Notes: generated by a model from the sequence alone, not told the origin. Counted from the stretch's first letter, positions 27,181-36,226 are shown. The stretch is 64,000 nt of DNA from PALSA-693 sp963781155 (GCA_963781155.1 CAWAEC010000007.1:1-64000), one strand, 5' to 3'. Program-made: numbers and translations.

Positions 27181-27580
27181 TTAGGTCTTAGCCGCGGAGC
27201 GGCGTCCCATGGCCGCGTAAGCGAGCCTGGCGGAACGGCAGGTCCAAATGTCGAGCACCCCGGGGCTCACCTCCACTAAGAGCACGGTGGGTCCGTAGCC
27301 CGGGAAGCCCCAGTCGGCGTGGGTGATTTTGACGGCCTGGTACCCCAGCTAGGTCATATCGGTCGCAGCGAGGGTCTTTTCGACCCCGTGGTAGACTTGG
27401 TTAAGGTCCGACCGACGTGCGCACATACCGCTGCAGCGTCGTGATGTGAGGCTTGTGGGTATCATCGAGTGCCCATCCCTGCGGCAGGCTCTCAACCAAT
27501 CGAGCGTTGATCACTCGGGCCCGCTCGATGGCCTGCTCGTCGGGATCGATCGAGACGTCGATGGCAGTCAGGTCAGTCAT
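27181..27580 (-). pseudogene. 2'-5' RNA ligase-family protein, decayed
   Basis: From ATG 27580 the sequence reads MTDLTAIDVSIDPDEQAIER and THKPHITTLQRYVRT, containing the first HxT motif (HIT) of 2H phosphoesterases. A stop then appears, and the family continues in other frames (YHGVEKTLAATDM, VKITHADWGFPGYGPTVLLV) to 27181. The second HxT is not readable. Members act on cyclic phosphates or RNA ends. At least two lesions make it a pseudogene. Confidence 0.6.
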
Positions 27581-27595
27581 GGCGGGATCCCCCTG

Positions 27596-27746
27596 TTAGA
27601 AGACAGTGCTCCAATCGTCTTTGATGCTGACGACCGTCCAGCCCAACTCCTTCGCCTTGTCCAAATGACTTCTCGGCGCCACTGGTGTAGGCGAACTCGC
27701 CCTCGCCATCGATCGGCTGACCCAAGGGGAGAAGTTCTGCTCTCAT
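27596..27746 (-). pseudogene. HAD-phosphatase C-terminal scrap
   Basis: The last ~50 residues, in two frames, read FAYTSGAEKS then DKAKELGWTVVSIKDDWSTV, followed by a stop. This is the typical end of a group of haloacid-dehalogenase-like phosphatases. The catalytic DxD part is absent. It touches the stop of the LapA-like gene. Confidence 0.45.
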
Positions 27747-28027
27747 TAGTAGCCAGCGCGTCGATCTGCACGTCGTTCCTGGCGGCGACGGTGGCGGCGC
27801 ATGACGCCCAGTCCGACCCACACCAGTGCCCCGAACACGGCCGTAATAATGGTGTACCACCACAACGGCCAAGAGAAGTGCCAGACCAAGAAGTGCAGTT
27901 TTATGTTCTCGGTGTTCTGGATGATGAAGATGAGCAGGAGACCGCCTCCGACTAGAGAGATGATCGCACCGCTGCTTAGCCGCGCACCCTTCTTGCTTTT
28001 GCCGCTGGGATCCTGCTGGATCATCAT
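27746..28027 (-). CDS. LapA-domain (DUF1049) membrane protein
   Basis: The 93-residue protein has a basic N-terminus (SGKSKKGARLS), two membrane helices (IISLVGGGLLLIFIIQNT and WWYTIITAVFGALVWVGLGV) and a very basic tail (RRHRRRQERRADRR). The spacing with a QNTENIKLHFLVW loop is diagnostic of the LapA/DUF1049 family. ATG 28027 follows GAGGGGGGTC; ATG 28024 is an alternative. In Proteobacteria LapA helps lipopolysaccharide assembly; the actinobacterial role is unknown. Confidence 0.85.
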   Translation of the reverse strand: MMIQQDPSGKSKKGARLSSGAIISLVGGGLLLIFIIQNTENIKLHFLVWHFSWPLWWYTIITAVFGALVWVGLGVMRRHRRRQERRADRRAGY

Positions 28028-29264
28028 GACCCCCCTCGTGGGCCTCTGGCCCGGAACAACTCGCCCCAGGCGACCAGCCGAGCATGTCACATGCCGTGGT
28101 CTTGCTCCTGTTATACCCACTCCTGCCAGGCCAGCGCCCGGTGGCTTTACCCATAACGGCCGATCTGCGGCTAGCCTCCGAGACCAACGAGCCAGCCATC
28201 CCCGAATACGGAAGGATGGATCTCAGAACACCGGTGGCCGCTCCCGTCCGTCTCATAGCCTCAGCCCATAATCGCGGCCGCGGGGTCGCTCCAAACGCCG
28301 GCCTGGAGGCGCTTATCGCCGACCGAGGGTCCTTGCTGGAGTTGCTGCGCCCGGTGCGGCATCTCTGACAGAGCGCTTGCTGTCAAGTACGAATCGCTCT
28401 AGCTGGAAGGATTTTCGGTCCTGTGGGGCCGACTCGTCTGAGTTTCGGGCGCGTTGAAGCGGGTCCTCGATGATGGATTGGTCGGCTTCGGGGAAGTTGA
28501 GAGCTCGGCTATCGACTTCCTGGCTCGCCACGAGCCCGCCGATGGACAGCGGTCAAGGGCGGCGAAGCTGTCCCGGAGGGACGCGAGGACCGGAGGCGAA
28601 GCGTTAACGGAGCCGAGGACCGCAGCGCCCTTGAGGGCTGGCTGGCGGTGGGCTACTCGTCTAGCCGCGGTGGGTGAGTTCTTTCCCGGGGTTCAGCTGT
28701 TGGGTTCTGGTTGACTCCTCGGGTCGGGTCGGATGGTCACAGCGGATCGCTCACCATTGCCCATCAAAGTGGGCGTGGGCATGCCGGTGTTCCGGATGCC
28801 GGGCATCTCTTCGCGCTCGGGGCGCATGGTGGGGTGCGGCCACAGCCAGGCGGGTTCAATCACTTTGTCGACGTCGCCACCGCGGTGGGAGTCATGCCGT
28901 TACACGAACATCTCATGTGTGGGGATCCTCGGGCTGCGGGCGTGGTGTGAAGGGCGGGTTGGGCGGCTGATCGACGAGGCGGGCAGGAGGGAAGGGGCGT
29001 TCCTGGTTGGGGGGTTGGTGGGGGTCGAGATCTTGGTGGTGGCTGGGAGCGTGCCCCTTCCCTCCTCGTCCATTGTTGGTCGGTGGTGTCGGTCACGACG
29101 GTCGGCGTCAAGCGCCGGTCGCACCTCGAGTTGCTGGGCTGCGGGCTGGTTTGGTTGCGCCCTTGACCGCTTGACCCCGACCCGTGCCGGCAGGAGCGAG
29201 GTGAGGACCTGCTCGGCCACCATTGGGATTGTCCAATTCCTGCTGGTGCGACAAGGAGGTCCTG
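28028..29264. other. Region without a clear gene, upstream part of IS110 copy A
   Basis: No frame carries a convincing family motif. A plus-strand stretch near 28830-28910 (NHFVDVATAVGVMPLHEHL) looks protein-like but is unassigned. The long purine/pyrimidine-biased segment at 28930-29250 probably belongs to the IS110 left non-coding region, which in this family encodes a guide RNA; I could not delimit it. AAGGAGG at 29253-29259 serves the transposase. Confidence 0.35.
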
Positions 29265-30308
29265 ATGAGCATGGTATGTGGGCTGGATCTGCATCGGGCG
29301 CAGATCACCTTCGATGCCTTGGAGATCGAGACGGGGGAGGTATGGCGGGGCCGGCTGTGGTCACCCGACCGGCAGCGGTTCCGCGGTTGGCTTTGCGACG
29401 AGGTCGCTCCTCGGGCTGGCGGCGGGCGGGTGGATGTGGCGGTGGAGGGATGCACGGGGTGGCGTTACGTGGTGGAGGAGCTCACCGCGGCCGGGTTTGT
29501 GGCGCACGTGGCCGAGCCGGCGGAGACACAGGCCATGCGGGGCCGGAAGAAGCGGGCCAAGACCGACCGCAGCGACGCCCGCCTGCAGCGGGAGTTGCTG
29601 GCGAAGGGCGAGCTGCCCGAGAGTTGGATTCCGCCGACCGAGGTTTTGGAGTGGCGGGAACGGGGCCGGCTGTACAAGAACCTGCTGGACCAGCGCACCC
29701 AGTGGGTGCAAAGGATTCACGCCGAGCTGTTCCAACATGGCGTGCCCGCACAGGCGGAAATCCGCAGCGACAAGACCCGGGCCGTGTTGACTGGGCCCGA
29801 CTTGGAGATCAGCCCGGCCGGGCGTCAACGCATCGCGGTGGCCTACAAGATGATCGAGGCCATCGAGGCCGAACAACTGCCGTTGCGGAAAGATCTCGTT
29901 CGTTTCGGTCTACGCCAACCGGCCTGTCGGGTGCTGGTCCGAGACCATTACGGCATCGGCGGCCTGACGGCGGTGATTGTCTGGTCGGAGCTGGGCGACT
30001 GCCATCGCTTCTCCCGCTCGACGCAAGCGGTCCGTCACGCCGGTCTAGACCTGACCGTCGATCAATCCGACATACACCGTGCCGGCGGGAAGCTGTCACG
30101 CCAAGGTCCACAGACTCTGCGCTGGGCGCTGTACGAAGCGGCCAAGGCCTCTTCTCGCCAAGTGGCCCCCGACCACGAGTACTACGCGAAGGTGAAAGCC
30201 GCGGACAACGGCAAAGTGGCTGCCCTCTCGATTGCCCGCAAGCTGGCCCGACGCTGCTTTCACAGCCTACGAAGCCTCGATCCCGACCTGGTCTACGCCA
30301 TGCCCTAG
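29265..30308 (+). CDS. IS110-family transposase (copy A)
   Basis: The 347-residue protein has the DEDD RuvC-like N-terminal domain: first Asp in VCGLDLHRAQITF, Glu in VAVEGCTGWRY, and the Asp pair in KTDRSDARLQ. A helical middle follows, then the C-terminal transposase_20 domain with DHYGIGGLTAVIVWSELGD and the serine nucleophile region SRQGPQTLRWALYEAA. IS110 recombinases insert without inverted repeats and use a non-coding bridge RNA. ATG 29265 follows AAGGAGG. It is intact. Confidence 0.9.
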   Translation: MSMVCGLDLHRAQITFDALEIETGEVWRGRLWSPDRQRFRGWLCDEVAPRAGGGRVDVAVEGCTGWRYVVEELTAAGFVAHVAEPAETQAMRGRKKRAKTDRSDARLQRELLAKGELPESWIPPTEVLEWRERGRLYKNLLDQRTQWVQRIHAELFQHGVPAQAEIRSDKTRAVLTGPDLEISPAGRQRIAVAYKMIEAIEAEQLPLRKDLVRFGLRQPACRVLVRDHYGIGGLTAVIVWSELGDCHRFSRSTQAVRHAGLDLTVDQSDIHRAGGKLSRQGPQTLRWALYEAAKASSRQVAPDHEYYAKVKAADNGKVAALSIARKLARRCFHSLRSLDPDLVYAMP

Positions 30309-30616
30309 ACCTACACCCAACTGAAATCGATCGTCTGGAACGTCCCAACAGACATCACGACTTCGCGGTCGACAGCTCCAGCAGACGCGCTGCACGCTGG
30401 CAGTATCGCTGCCAGACGGCCCCCGAACACCGAGCCGGCCGCGCTCCCCATCCCGGAGTCACCCAATCCAAGATGTTGTCGCCGACGATGACACAATCGT
30501 CGAGCACCCAGGTAACGCTGGGCGACCCCAGGCCTTCGATCTTCCACCCACTATCGGCCCCCTTGACAGGACGCCCCCACACAGGTAACGCGCGCCCTGG
30601 CTGTGCCCGATCCGGG

Positions 30617-31633
30617 TCATCCGGCCTTTTGGGCTTCGGCGAGGCACCGGATGTGTCCGTCGCGTAGCCCGTAGTAGACCATGATGACAAGCTTGCGGGC
30701 CACCGCGACCCGGGCGACGCTCTTCGGTCGCCGCTCGGCGATGCGGTGGTAGTCCGCTTTGAGTTTCGGTCCGCCCCGGCCGTTGGAGACGGCCTCGATG
30801 GCCGCCCAGCGGACCAGTTTCGAGCCGGCCTTGGTGATCCGGCCGCGGCGGACCTTGGTGTCGGACTCGTGGTGCTTGGGCGTCAGCCCCGCCCACGAGC
30901 ACAGCGCCTGAGGGTTGGCGAAGCGGGAGATGTCGCCGATCTCGGCCACCATGATCGCCGCGATGGTCTGGCCGACACCGGGGATGGCCTGGATGGCCCT
31001 GTAACCGGTGTGGTCCTTGAGCTGGCGGTGGATCTCTCGCTCGAGCATGTCGATCTCGCGGTCGTAGACCTCGACCAGGTCGCGGATGGACTCAATCCGG
31101 GTGGTGTACGCCCGGGGCAGGTCCAGTTGGTCCAACCAAATCGGGCCCGACACACCCCACAAGTCCTTCACCGGCGGGCGCACGCCGTGCTTGGCCAGCA
31201 CCGCCTTCAGTTGCGCCTTGAGCCCCGTGCGCAGCATGACCAGCCGGGCCCGGAACCGGACCAGCTCTCGGAGTTCGCGCACGCCGTGGGGGGCGATCCA
31301 CGCCTCGGGCAACTTGCCCAGGCGCATTCGGTCCAACAGATCACAGCAATCCCGGTAATCGTTCTTGACCCGCCGGTTCTCCCACGCCAAGCCCGACGGG
31401 TTCACCAGGTGGACGTTCGCCCCCAGCTCTTCGAGGGTGTCGACGGCCCAATACCACCCGTAGGTGGCTTCTATGGCCACCTCGGGCGCTTCGCCAGCTT
31501 CGCGAATGGCTTCGGCCAGCGCCAGCGGGTCGTTGTCGATACGAGTCACGCCGACTTTCTCGCCGGCCTCGTTCTCGCGAACTACCACCGATCGGTTCAG
31601 ATGCAGGTCGATGGCGACGTACTGTCGTTCCAC
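30617..31633 (-). CDS. IS110-family transposase (copy B)
   Basis: The 338-residue protein has the DEDD motifs AIDLHLNRSVVV, AIEATYGWYW and KNDYRDCCDL in the N-terminal domain. The C-terminal domain has IPGVGQTIAAIMVAEIGDI, LCSWAGLTP and a GRITKAGSKLVRW serine region. GTG 31633 has AAGGAGAAG upstream. The frame stays open for a further 52 Ser/Gly/Arg-rich residues upstream, to 31789, but that extension lacks family similarity. It is unrelated in detail to copy A and convergently oriented, with about 300 bp between their ends. Confidence 0.88.
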   Translation of the reverse strand: MERQYVAIDLHLNRSVVVRENEAGEKVGVTRIDNDPLALAEAIREAGEAPEVAIEATYGWYWAVDTLEELGANVHLVNPSGLAWENRRVKNDYRDCCDLLDRMRLGKLPEAWIAPHGVRELRELVRFRARLVMLRTGLKAQLKAVLAKHGVRPPVKDLWGVSGPIWLDQLDLPRAYTTRIESIRDLVEVYDREIDMLEREIHRQLKDHTGYRAIQAIPGVGQTIAAIMVAEIGDISRFANPQALCSWAGLTPKHHESDTKVRRGRITKAGSKLVRWAAIEAVSNGRGGPKLKADYHRIAERRPKSVARVAVARKLVIMVYYGLRDGHIRCLAEAQKAG

Positions 31634-32187
31634 GGTTCTTCTCCTTGCTCGGGAACGGGTTGGTTTTGTCGCCACCAGTTTCGGGCTGGAACCGCCCCGA
31701 GCGGGAGAAGAACCACCACCAGCCTTCGCCGACGACGCCTTCGACACCGGCGTCGACCCAACCTTTCTTCCTGACACCTTCGCCACCACCGCTGAACCTC
31801 CAAGAACGACGGCTGCAGCCGAACCAGCTGTCCGGCCTACTCAGCGAGAGCGAAGCAAGCGCTCTGTCATCCCATCACTTTGAGGGCGCGTCACCTGGTT
31901 TGAGAAACCGCAAAATTTGGGATGTTATGGGTTGTTCATGTTGTAGAGGGGTGACCGCGTTGCTTCAGTCACGCTTCCCGATGGCTTCGGAATCGTCGAG
32001 CATCATCGGTCTGACGGACGGTTCGGGAAGGATCGTTGGTGGAACGGGTAGCGGATTCGCTTGGCGGCGGCCAGGCGGCGGGCCTTCTCCCGACCCCGTC
32101 GGTGTCGGCTTTTATCCCAAGCGGGGCCTGGCCCCAACCCGGGGTGTAACCCGAGCCCGGTGCGCGGCCAAGAGGCGGTTCGGGCCC
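31634..32187. other. Region without a recognisable gene
   Basis: This is probably the 5' non-coding end of IS110 copy B followed by unassigned sequence. No RNA gene or repeat was recognised. Confidence 0.35.
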
Positions 32188-32349
32188 TCAATCCTTGACC
32201 ACCTGGTAGATGCCGTAGATGACTCCTGGCACGTGCCCGAGAAGCTGCAGGAGGAACGCCCAGAGCACCTCCAGACACGGTCCCCTCTTGAGCAGAACAG
32301 CCAAAAACGGTAACACCAAACACAGGAGAACGAGAAGAACTTTGATCAA
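32188..32349 (-). CDS. YqaE/Pmp3-family small membrane protein
   Basis: The 53-residue hydrophobic protein is read codon by codon from TTG 32349 to TGA 32188. The first helix is VLLVLLCLVLPFLAVLLKRG, followed by a loop (PCLEV) and the second helix LLQLLGHVPGVIYGIYQVVK. This two-helix pattern with PPxAVxxxRG-like and GxxPGxIYAxY motifs is characteristic of YqaE/Pmp3 stress-induced proteolipids. An in-frame stop lies just upstream of the TTG, leaving little choice of start. Pmp3 proteins are induced by salt, cold or acid and modulate membrane potential. The ribosome binding site is weak. Confidence 0.72.
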   Translation of the reverse strand: MIKVLLVLLCLVLPFLAVLLKRGPCLEVLWAFLLQLLGHVPGVIYGIYQVVKD

Positions 32350-32793
32350 GGCCTGTCACTTCGCCGACCGACCACCGATGGTGCGTCCACGGATGTCCTG
32401 CTGCATTCTTCCCCGGCGGGGCATCTGCCAACCGGTCGGGGCCTTGCCCTGCCCCGGCCGTCGACGACCACTCTCTGGTCGAAACCATCGCTGCCGCCTC
32501 ACCGCCGCCGAGTGGCGCCGCTCAACGACTGGGTCAACCGGAGGGCATCTCGGGCGCTTCACATTCGACGTCGAGCCCATCACCCATCGCCGGGTCGATG
32601 GTTGGCGGCGGCCCGACTCGGCCTGTCCGACTACCGCCCGAGGCGACTGCGGCGAAGACTGGAGCCACGCTGGGGCACAACCCAGCCGACCCAACCTCCA
32701 AAAAAAAACTTACAACTGCTCTTGCATGTTTCATCTCGTTCGTTTTACGCTTTCCTGAGCAAGCGGTGGCAACTGAGAGAGGAGGAGCTTGCG

Positions 32794-33219
32794 ATGTTGA
32801 TGCGTACCGACCCCTTCCGGGACCTGGATCGCCTTACCCAGCAGGTGTTCGGCACTCCGGCCCGGCCTGCGGCCATGCCCATCGACGCCTTCCGCCTGGG
32901 CGACACCTTTGTCGTGGAGTTCGACCTGCCGGGCGTGTCGCCCGACTCCATCGAGTTGACGGTTGAGCGCAACGTCCTTTCGGTGCATGCCACCCGGACC
33001 CGCTCTCAGGACGAACAGACGGAAATGCTGGTGGCCGAACGACCCTTCGGGACCTTCAGCCGCCAGCTGTTCCTGGGCGAGACCCTCGATAGCGACCGGA
33101 TCGCCGCGAACTATCGCGACGGCGTGCTCCGCTTGGAGATCCCGGTAGCCGAGCAGGCCAAACCCAAAAAGGTCACCATCCAGTCCGACCATCGTGAGCA
33201 GACGGCCATCACCGTCTGA
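32794..33219 (+). CDS. hsp20: Hsp20/alpha-crystallin small heat shock protein
   Basis: The 141-residue protein begins MLMRTDPFRDLDRLTQQVFG and has the alpha-crystallin domain: DTFVVEFDLPGVSPDSIELT, ERNVLSVHATR, ERPFGTFSRQLFLGE and NYRDGVLRLEIPVAEQAKPK, including the conserved GVL. It is an ATP-independent holdase that keeps unfolded proteins soluble. ATG 32794 has GAGAGGAGGAG about ten bases upstream. The HspR-like gene follows 21 bases later, so the pair is probably one transcript under autoregulation. Confidence 0.94.
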   Translation: MLMRTDPFRDLDRLTQQVFGTPARPAAMPIDAFRLGDTFVVEFDLPGVSPDSIELTVERNVLSVHATRTRSQDEQTEMLVAERPFGTFSRQLFLGETLDSDRIAANYRDGVLRLEIPVAEQAKPKKVTIQSDHREQTAITV

Positions 33220-33240
33220 GTACGCCTCCACCAACACGGG

Positions 33241-33585
33241 GTGCGCATGCGACTTCCCATAGACAACGTAGATGCGCCCCTCTATACGGTAGGCCAGGTG
33301 GCAGCCATGCTCAGGGTGCAACCGGCCTTCCTGCGTCGGCTCGACAGCGAAGACCTGATCAGCCCGGAACGTTCCGACGGCGGGCAGCGGCGATACACCC
33401 GCTCAGAGATTGATCAGATACACCGGGTCAGCGAGCTCGCCGGCGAGGGTCTGACCCTCGCCGGCATCCGCCGGCTGCTGGCCTTGGAGGCAGAACTGGG
33501 ACAACTCAAGCGGGAGGTGGCCCGACTCAGAGCGGCCCAGGGATCCGCCCGCCAGAGTGAAACGGGGTCCTCACCTCAGACCTGA
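33241..33585 (+). CDS. hspR: MerR-family regulator, HspR type
   Basis: The 114-residue protein has a MerR winged helix (YTVGQVAAMLRVQPAFLRRL), the DGGQRRYTRSEI wing, a second helical unit GEGLTLAGIRRLLALEAEL and a short coiled coil. The absence of Cys ligands and its position directly after hsp20 fit HspR, which represses heat-shock genes at HAIR boxes. I looked for a CTTGAGT-N7-ACTCAAG box upstream of hsp20 and did not find a good one, so its operator is uncertain. GTG 33241 is used; ATG 33247 is possible. Confidence 0.85.
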   Translation: MRMRLPIDNVDAPLYTVGQVAAMLRVQPAFLRRLDSEDLISPERSDGGQRRYTRSEIDQIHRVSELAGEGLTLAGIRRLLALEAELGQLKREVARLRAAQGSARQSETGSSPQT

Positions 33586-33748
33586 GGGAGGAAACCTCTG
33601 TTGTATTTCTGGTCCTGTGGTGCCACCATCGGCCTCCCTTCAAAAAAGAGGGTCGAGCCAGTCGGTTCCCTTTCGGATAGTAGGCGGCACAAGCGTCGCC
33701 GCCTTCAGCATCAGCGTGGTTTGCGACTTAGGGTGAAGGGAGCAAATC

Positions 33749-34336
33749 GTGGTTGACGACGGCTTCGGCGTAAAGGCAGTGATTTCCAACGGGCGGGCCG
33801 TCGTGTTCGTCCAAGGCGAGATAGACATGAGCGCCGGCCCGGCGATCCGTGATGCGCTGTCCACGGCCCAGCAGGGCTCGCCCGATGTGATCGTCGACGT
33901 GAGCGACGTGTCCTTCATGGACTCCACCGGGATCAACGCCTTGCTCCGAGCCCACCGGCAAGTGTCACCCGGCGGAAGCCTTCGGGTCGTCGGTGCCACA
34001 TCAGCCGTCCGCAGGGTCTTCGACATCACCGGGGTATCCGAACTTCTCTTGCTCGAGCCAAATCGGCTTTCCTGGCAGCAGGTGACCTACCACACCAGCG
34101 GTTGGCGTCAATGGATGACCGACCAGACCACGAACGACGGCAAGCCGATAGCAGAGATCGTCGAGGTCGGCCCTCACAGCGGCTGGAGCAGCCACAACGT
34201 CCAGTACGCCCTGGAGAGCGAGGGGGAAACCAGACTCTACGACTCGCTCGACGAAGCCATCCGAGCCGCAGAACTCCTCGGCTCCGTCACTCCGCAGGAC
34301 GTCGCGGAGGTGACCACCATGCTCCCTCCGGTCTGA
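33749..34336 (+). CDS. STAS-domain anti-sigma antagonist with C-terminal extension
   Basis: Residues 1-105 form a STAS domain: VVFVQGEIDMSAGPAIRDAL, then DVSDVSFMDSTGINALLRAH, which carries the phosphorylatable Ser (DST), and LRVVGATSAVRRVF. In SpoIIAA/RsbV systems this Ser is phosphorylated by an anti-sigma kinase to control partner switching. Residues 125-195 form an extra acidic domain (IAEIVEVGPHSGWSSHNVQY, LYDSLDEAIRAAEL) not usual in RsbV. No kinase or sigma factor is adjacent. GTG 33749 follows GAAGGGA. It appears intact. Confidence 0.84.
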   Translation: MVDDGFGVKAVISNGRAVVFVQGEIDMSAGPAIRDALSTAQQGSPDVIVDVSDVSFMDSTGINALLRAHRQVSPGGSLRVVGATSAVRRVFDITGVSELLLLEPNRLSWQQVTYHTSGWRQWMTDQTTNDGKPIAEIVEVGPHSGWSSHNVQYALESEGETRLYDSLDEAIRAAELLGSVTPQDVAEVTTMLPPV

Positions 34337-34623
34337 AAGCCGAAAAACGTTAAGTTTGGGTGTTTCCCGGCGGCAGGGCAAACAACGCCCAGCTGGCTCA
34401 TCGTTCCAGCCGGCCGGGGCGTTCCGCGGGCGCCATCCTGGTCGTCCTGCAGCCCTGACAGAGACCGAACCGTATTCATCACGCGCCCAGCAGCGGAATC
34501 GGCCTGGCAACAGCGCTCCTTGGCGGGACAAGCCCGGGTTCATCACCGTCGAACTGGCCCCCCGATGACAACGGGACAAGCGGGCGCGGCGAGCGGGCCG
34601 ATGGTCAGGGAGTAGCGGTCGAG

Positions 34624-35035
34624 GTGCTCGTGGGGGAACTCGCCCAGCCAGCCACCCAAGCCTCGCCGGTCTCCGATATTCAGCCGTGGATGCTGATCAA
34701 CTGCTCCGGCTACATGAACGCAGGCCGGATCGAAGACGTCTCGCTGATGGTTCCGGACGCCAGCTGGAGTGGTGGCAGCCGCCGTCGGTCTCGCCTACGA
34801 GGCGTTGCCGCCGTGCTCCGCGCCAAGGACCCTCGTCAACGTGACCTCCTCTGCCGTGCACACCTCCACCCCCGCTTACGGGCTGGTATCAGGCCTTCAA
34901 GGTCGCCCTGCGAGAACTCAACGATTCGCCTCGTCTGGCGCTGCGCGGCGTCGGCGCGGACGTCGGGCCTGGCGGCTATCGCACCCGGCAAGGGAAGCTA
35001 CACGTTCGGAGCAACCGCCCAATCCCTTGAAGGTT
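34624..35035 (+). pseudogene. Short-chain dehydrogenase remnant
   Basis: Pieces in three frames match the SDR core: LINCSGYMNAGRIEDVSL, then VAAAVGLAYEALPP, TLVNVTSSAVHTSTPAYG with a Ser/Tyr region, and YQAFKVALRELNDS with the Lys helix. The N-terminal NAD-binding TGxxxGxG is missing. Multiple indels show an old pseudogene. The sequence from 35036 to 35373 has no other coding signal. Confidence 0.5.
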
Positions 35036-35373
35036 CACACCTGCCCGACCGCAGCCTCCGACCGCGCCGGAGAGCCGCCGAACTGGCTGGCGTCTCCTGC
35101 TCGCGCAGGTACTCGTACACCGTGCCCCCGACCACTCCCGGATGGTCGGCGTTGGAGGCGTGTCGAGTTGGGGGCCGAGGTGGGGGCGGCGCTGGTGTGG
35201 GCGTTGCCGGTATTGGCGTTGGAGGCGGTCTGGTTTGCAGGCTGGATGACCGGGGCCGACTTTCCGTTTGTGGCGGCTGGTCGGGGGGTACAGCTGCCTT
35301 GTCGAGGTGGTATGGCCGCGACGTCCAGGTTGAACGGCGGCAACGCCTGCCGCGCAGGTACTGAGGAGGCGCC

Positions 35374-35892
35374 ATGGCCACCAATCCAGCCCAACCGCCG
35401 GAGTCGGTGAATTCGGCGTCTCTCATCGTCGACCAGCCTGGGCGGCCTGGGCAGTCTGGGCAGTCTGGGCGACGAGCGACGCCTGGCGGGGGGGAGTCTG
35501 ACGAGAAGGCGCTGGCCGAGCTGCTCAAGGACCTGTCTGAGCAGACGACCAATCTGGTCCACCAGGAAGTGGAACTGGCCAAGGCGGAGATGTCGGTCAA
35601 GGGCAAGCTTGTGGCCGCGGGGGCGGCCCTGTTGGCCGCGGCGGGTGTGCTCGGGTTCCTGGCCGTGGCCGCTCTGGTCGCCTGTGCCATCGTGGGGCTG
35701 TCCGAGGCGCTGCCGGTGTGGTTGGCGGCCTTGATGGTGGCGGTGGTGGTGGGCGGGGTGGCAGGCGTCCTGGCCTGGGTGGGCAAGAGCACGGCGCTAC
35801 GGGGGTCACCGCCGGTGCCCGAGGAGGCCCTGGAGAGCACGAAGGAGGATGTGGAATGGCTGAAGATCCCGGCCAAATCCGCGAAGCCATAG
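35374..35892 (+). CDS. Holin-X superfamily (DUF1469-like) membrane protein
   Basis: The 172-residue protein has a Pro/Gly-rich tail (GRPGQSGQSGRRATPGGG), an amphipathic helix with the family motif ELLKDLSEQTTNLVHQEVEL and AKAEM, and two membrane helices (AAGAALLAAAGVLGFLAVAA and WLAALMVAVVVGGVAGVLAW). Actinobacterial holin-X/phage-holin family proteins of this kind are chromosomal, not phage lysis genes; their role is unknown. ATG 35374 follows GAGGAGG. The end overlaps the start of the DUF3618 gene by 37 bases, implying one operon. Confidence 0.85.
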   Translation: MATNPAQPPESVNSASLIVDQPGRPGQSGQSGRRATPGGGESDEKALAELLKDLSEQTTNLVHQEVELAKAEMSVKGKLVAAGAALLAAAGVLGFLAVAALVACAIVGLSEALPVWLAALMVAVVVGGVAGVLAWVGKSTALRGSPPVPEEALESTKEDVEWLKIPAKSAKP

Positions 35893-36226
35893 CGCAAACC
35901 CGAGCCGACATCGGCGAGACGGTGCAGGCCATCGGCGAGAAGGCCGATGTCAAAGGGCGGGCGGCCCAGAACGCGGTGGCCCGTCGCGATCAGCTCAAGA
36001 AGACGTCGAGCCAGGCGCAAACCAAGCTGGCCGAGATGGGCCGTCAGGTCCAACGCAGCTTGCCCGAGGCGGCCCACCCCGTGGCACTGCCGCCGCCGAG
36101 GGGGTCGACAAGGGGGCGTCGGGCGTCACCCGGGTCTGGCGGCGGCAGCCCTGGCTGGTGTGGGCGACGGGGGCCGCGGTCGCTGTGGTCGTGGTGGCCC
36201 GGCTCGTCCGGCGGGGGCAGCACTGA
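35856..36226 (+). pseudogene. DUF3618 protein, one frameshift
   Basis: ATG 35856 follows GAAGGAGG. The N-terminal DUF3618 motif is IREAIAQTRADIGETVQAIG. Near 36070-36100 the frame changes, and the expected C-terminal membrane anchor (WLVWATGAAVAVVVVARLVR) is read in another frame to TGA 36226. The stop overlaps the next ATG as TGATG. It could be functional if the shift is a sequence error. Confidence 0.7.

Larger units (their letters stand above)
24002..27184 (+). pseudogene. UMF1/Atg22-like MFS transporter split by IS1182
   Basis: The N-terminal half (AAWSLYNFAAHGWAAPVAAV, VQFFVLPLAGASADLRRAKR) runs to 24691 and stops at DPPL. After the insertion sequence the gene resumes at 26493 with GLASWRLRSGRLV. 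A frame change near 26530 then gives AQLGAGYRLLRQMPQVLRFI and the remaining helices to TAA... the reading frame ends at 27184. Joining across one CTAG rebuilds a protein of about 460 residues with a conserved SLYNFA start, as in UMF1-family permeases. ATG 24002 is used; GTG 23987 is an in-frame alternative. Substrate unknown. Confidence 0.82.

Noticed and set aside
28733..30667. Very long plus-strand open frame of 644 codons
   Set aside because: It is Arg/Gly/Ser-rich without any motif and overlaps the clear IS110 transposase in another frame.
32700..32793. Possible HAIR operator upstream of hsp20
   Set aside because: CTTGC and GCAAG occur but with the wrong spacing and without the CTTGAGT core, so no operator is claimed.
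34998..36077. Minus-strand 359-codon frame opposite the holin-X gene
   Set aside because: It is a Pro/Thr/Arg-rich shadow without motifs; the plus strand has the operon with good ribosome binding sites.
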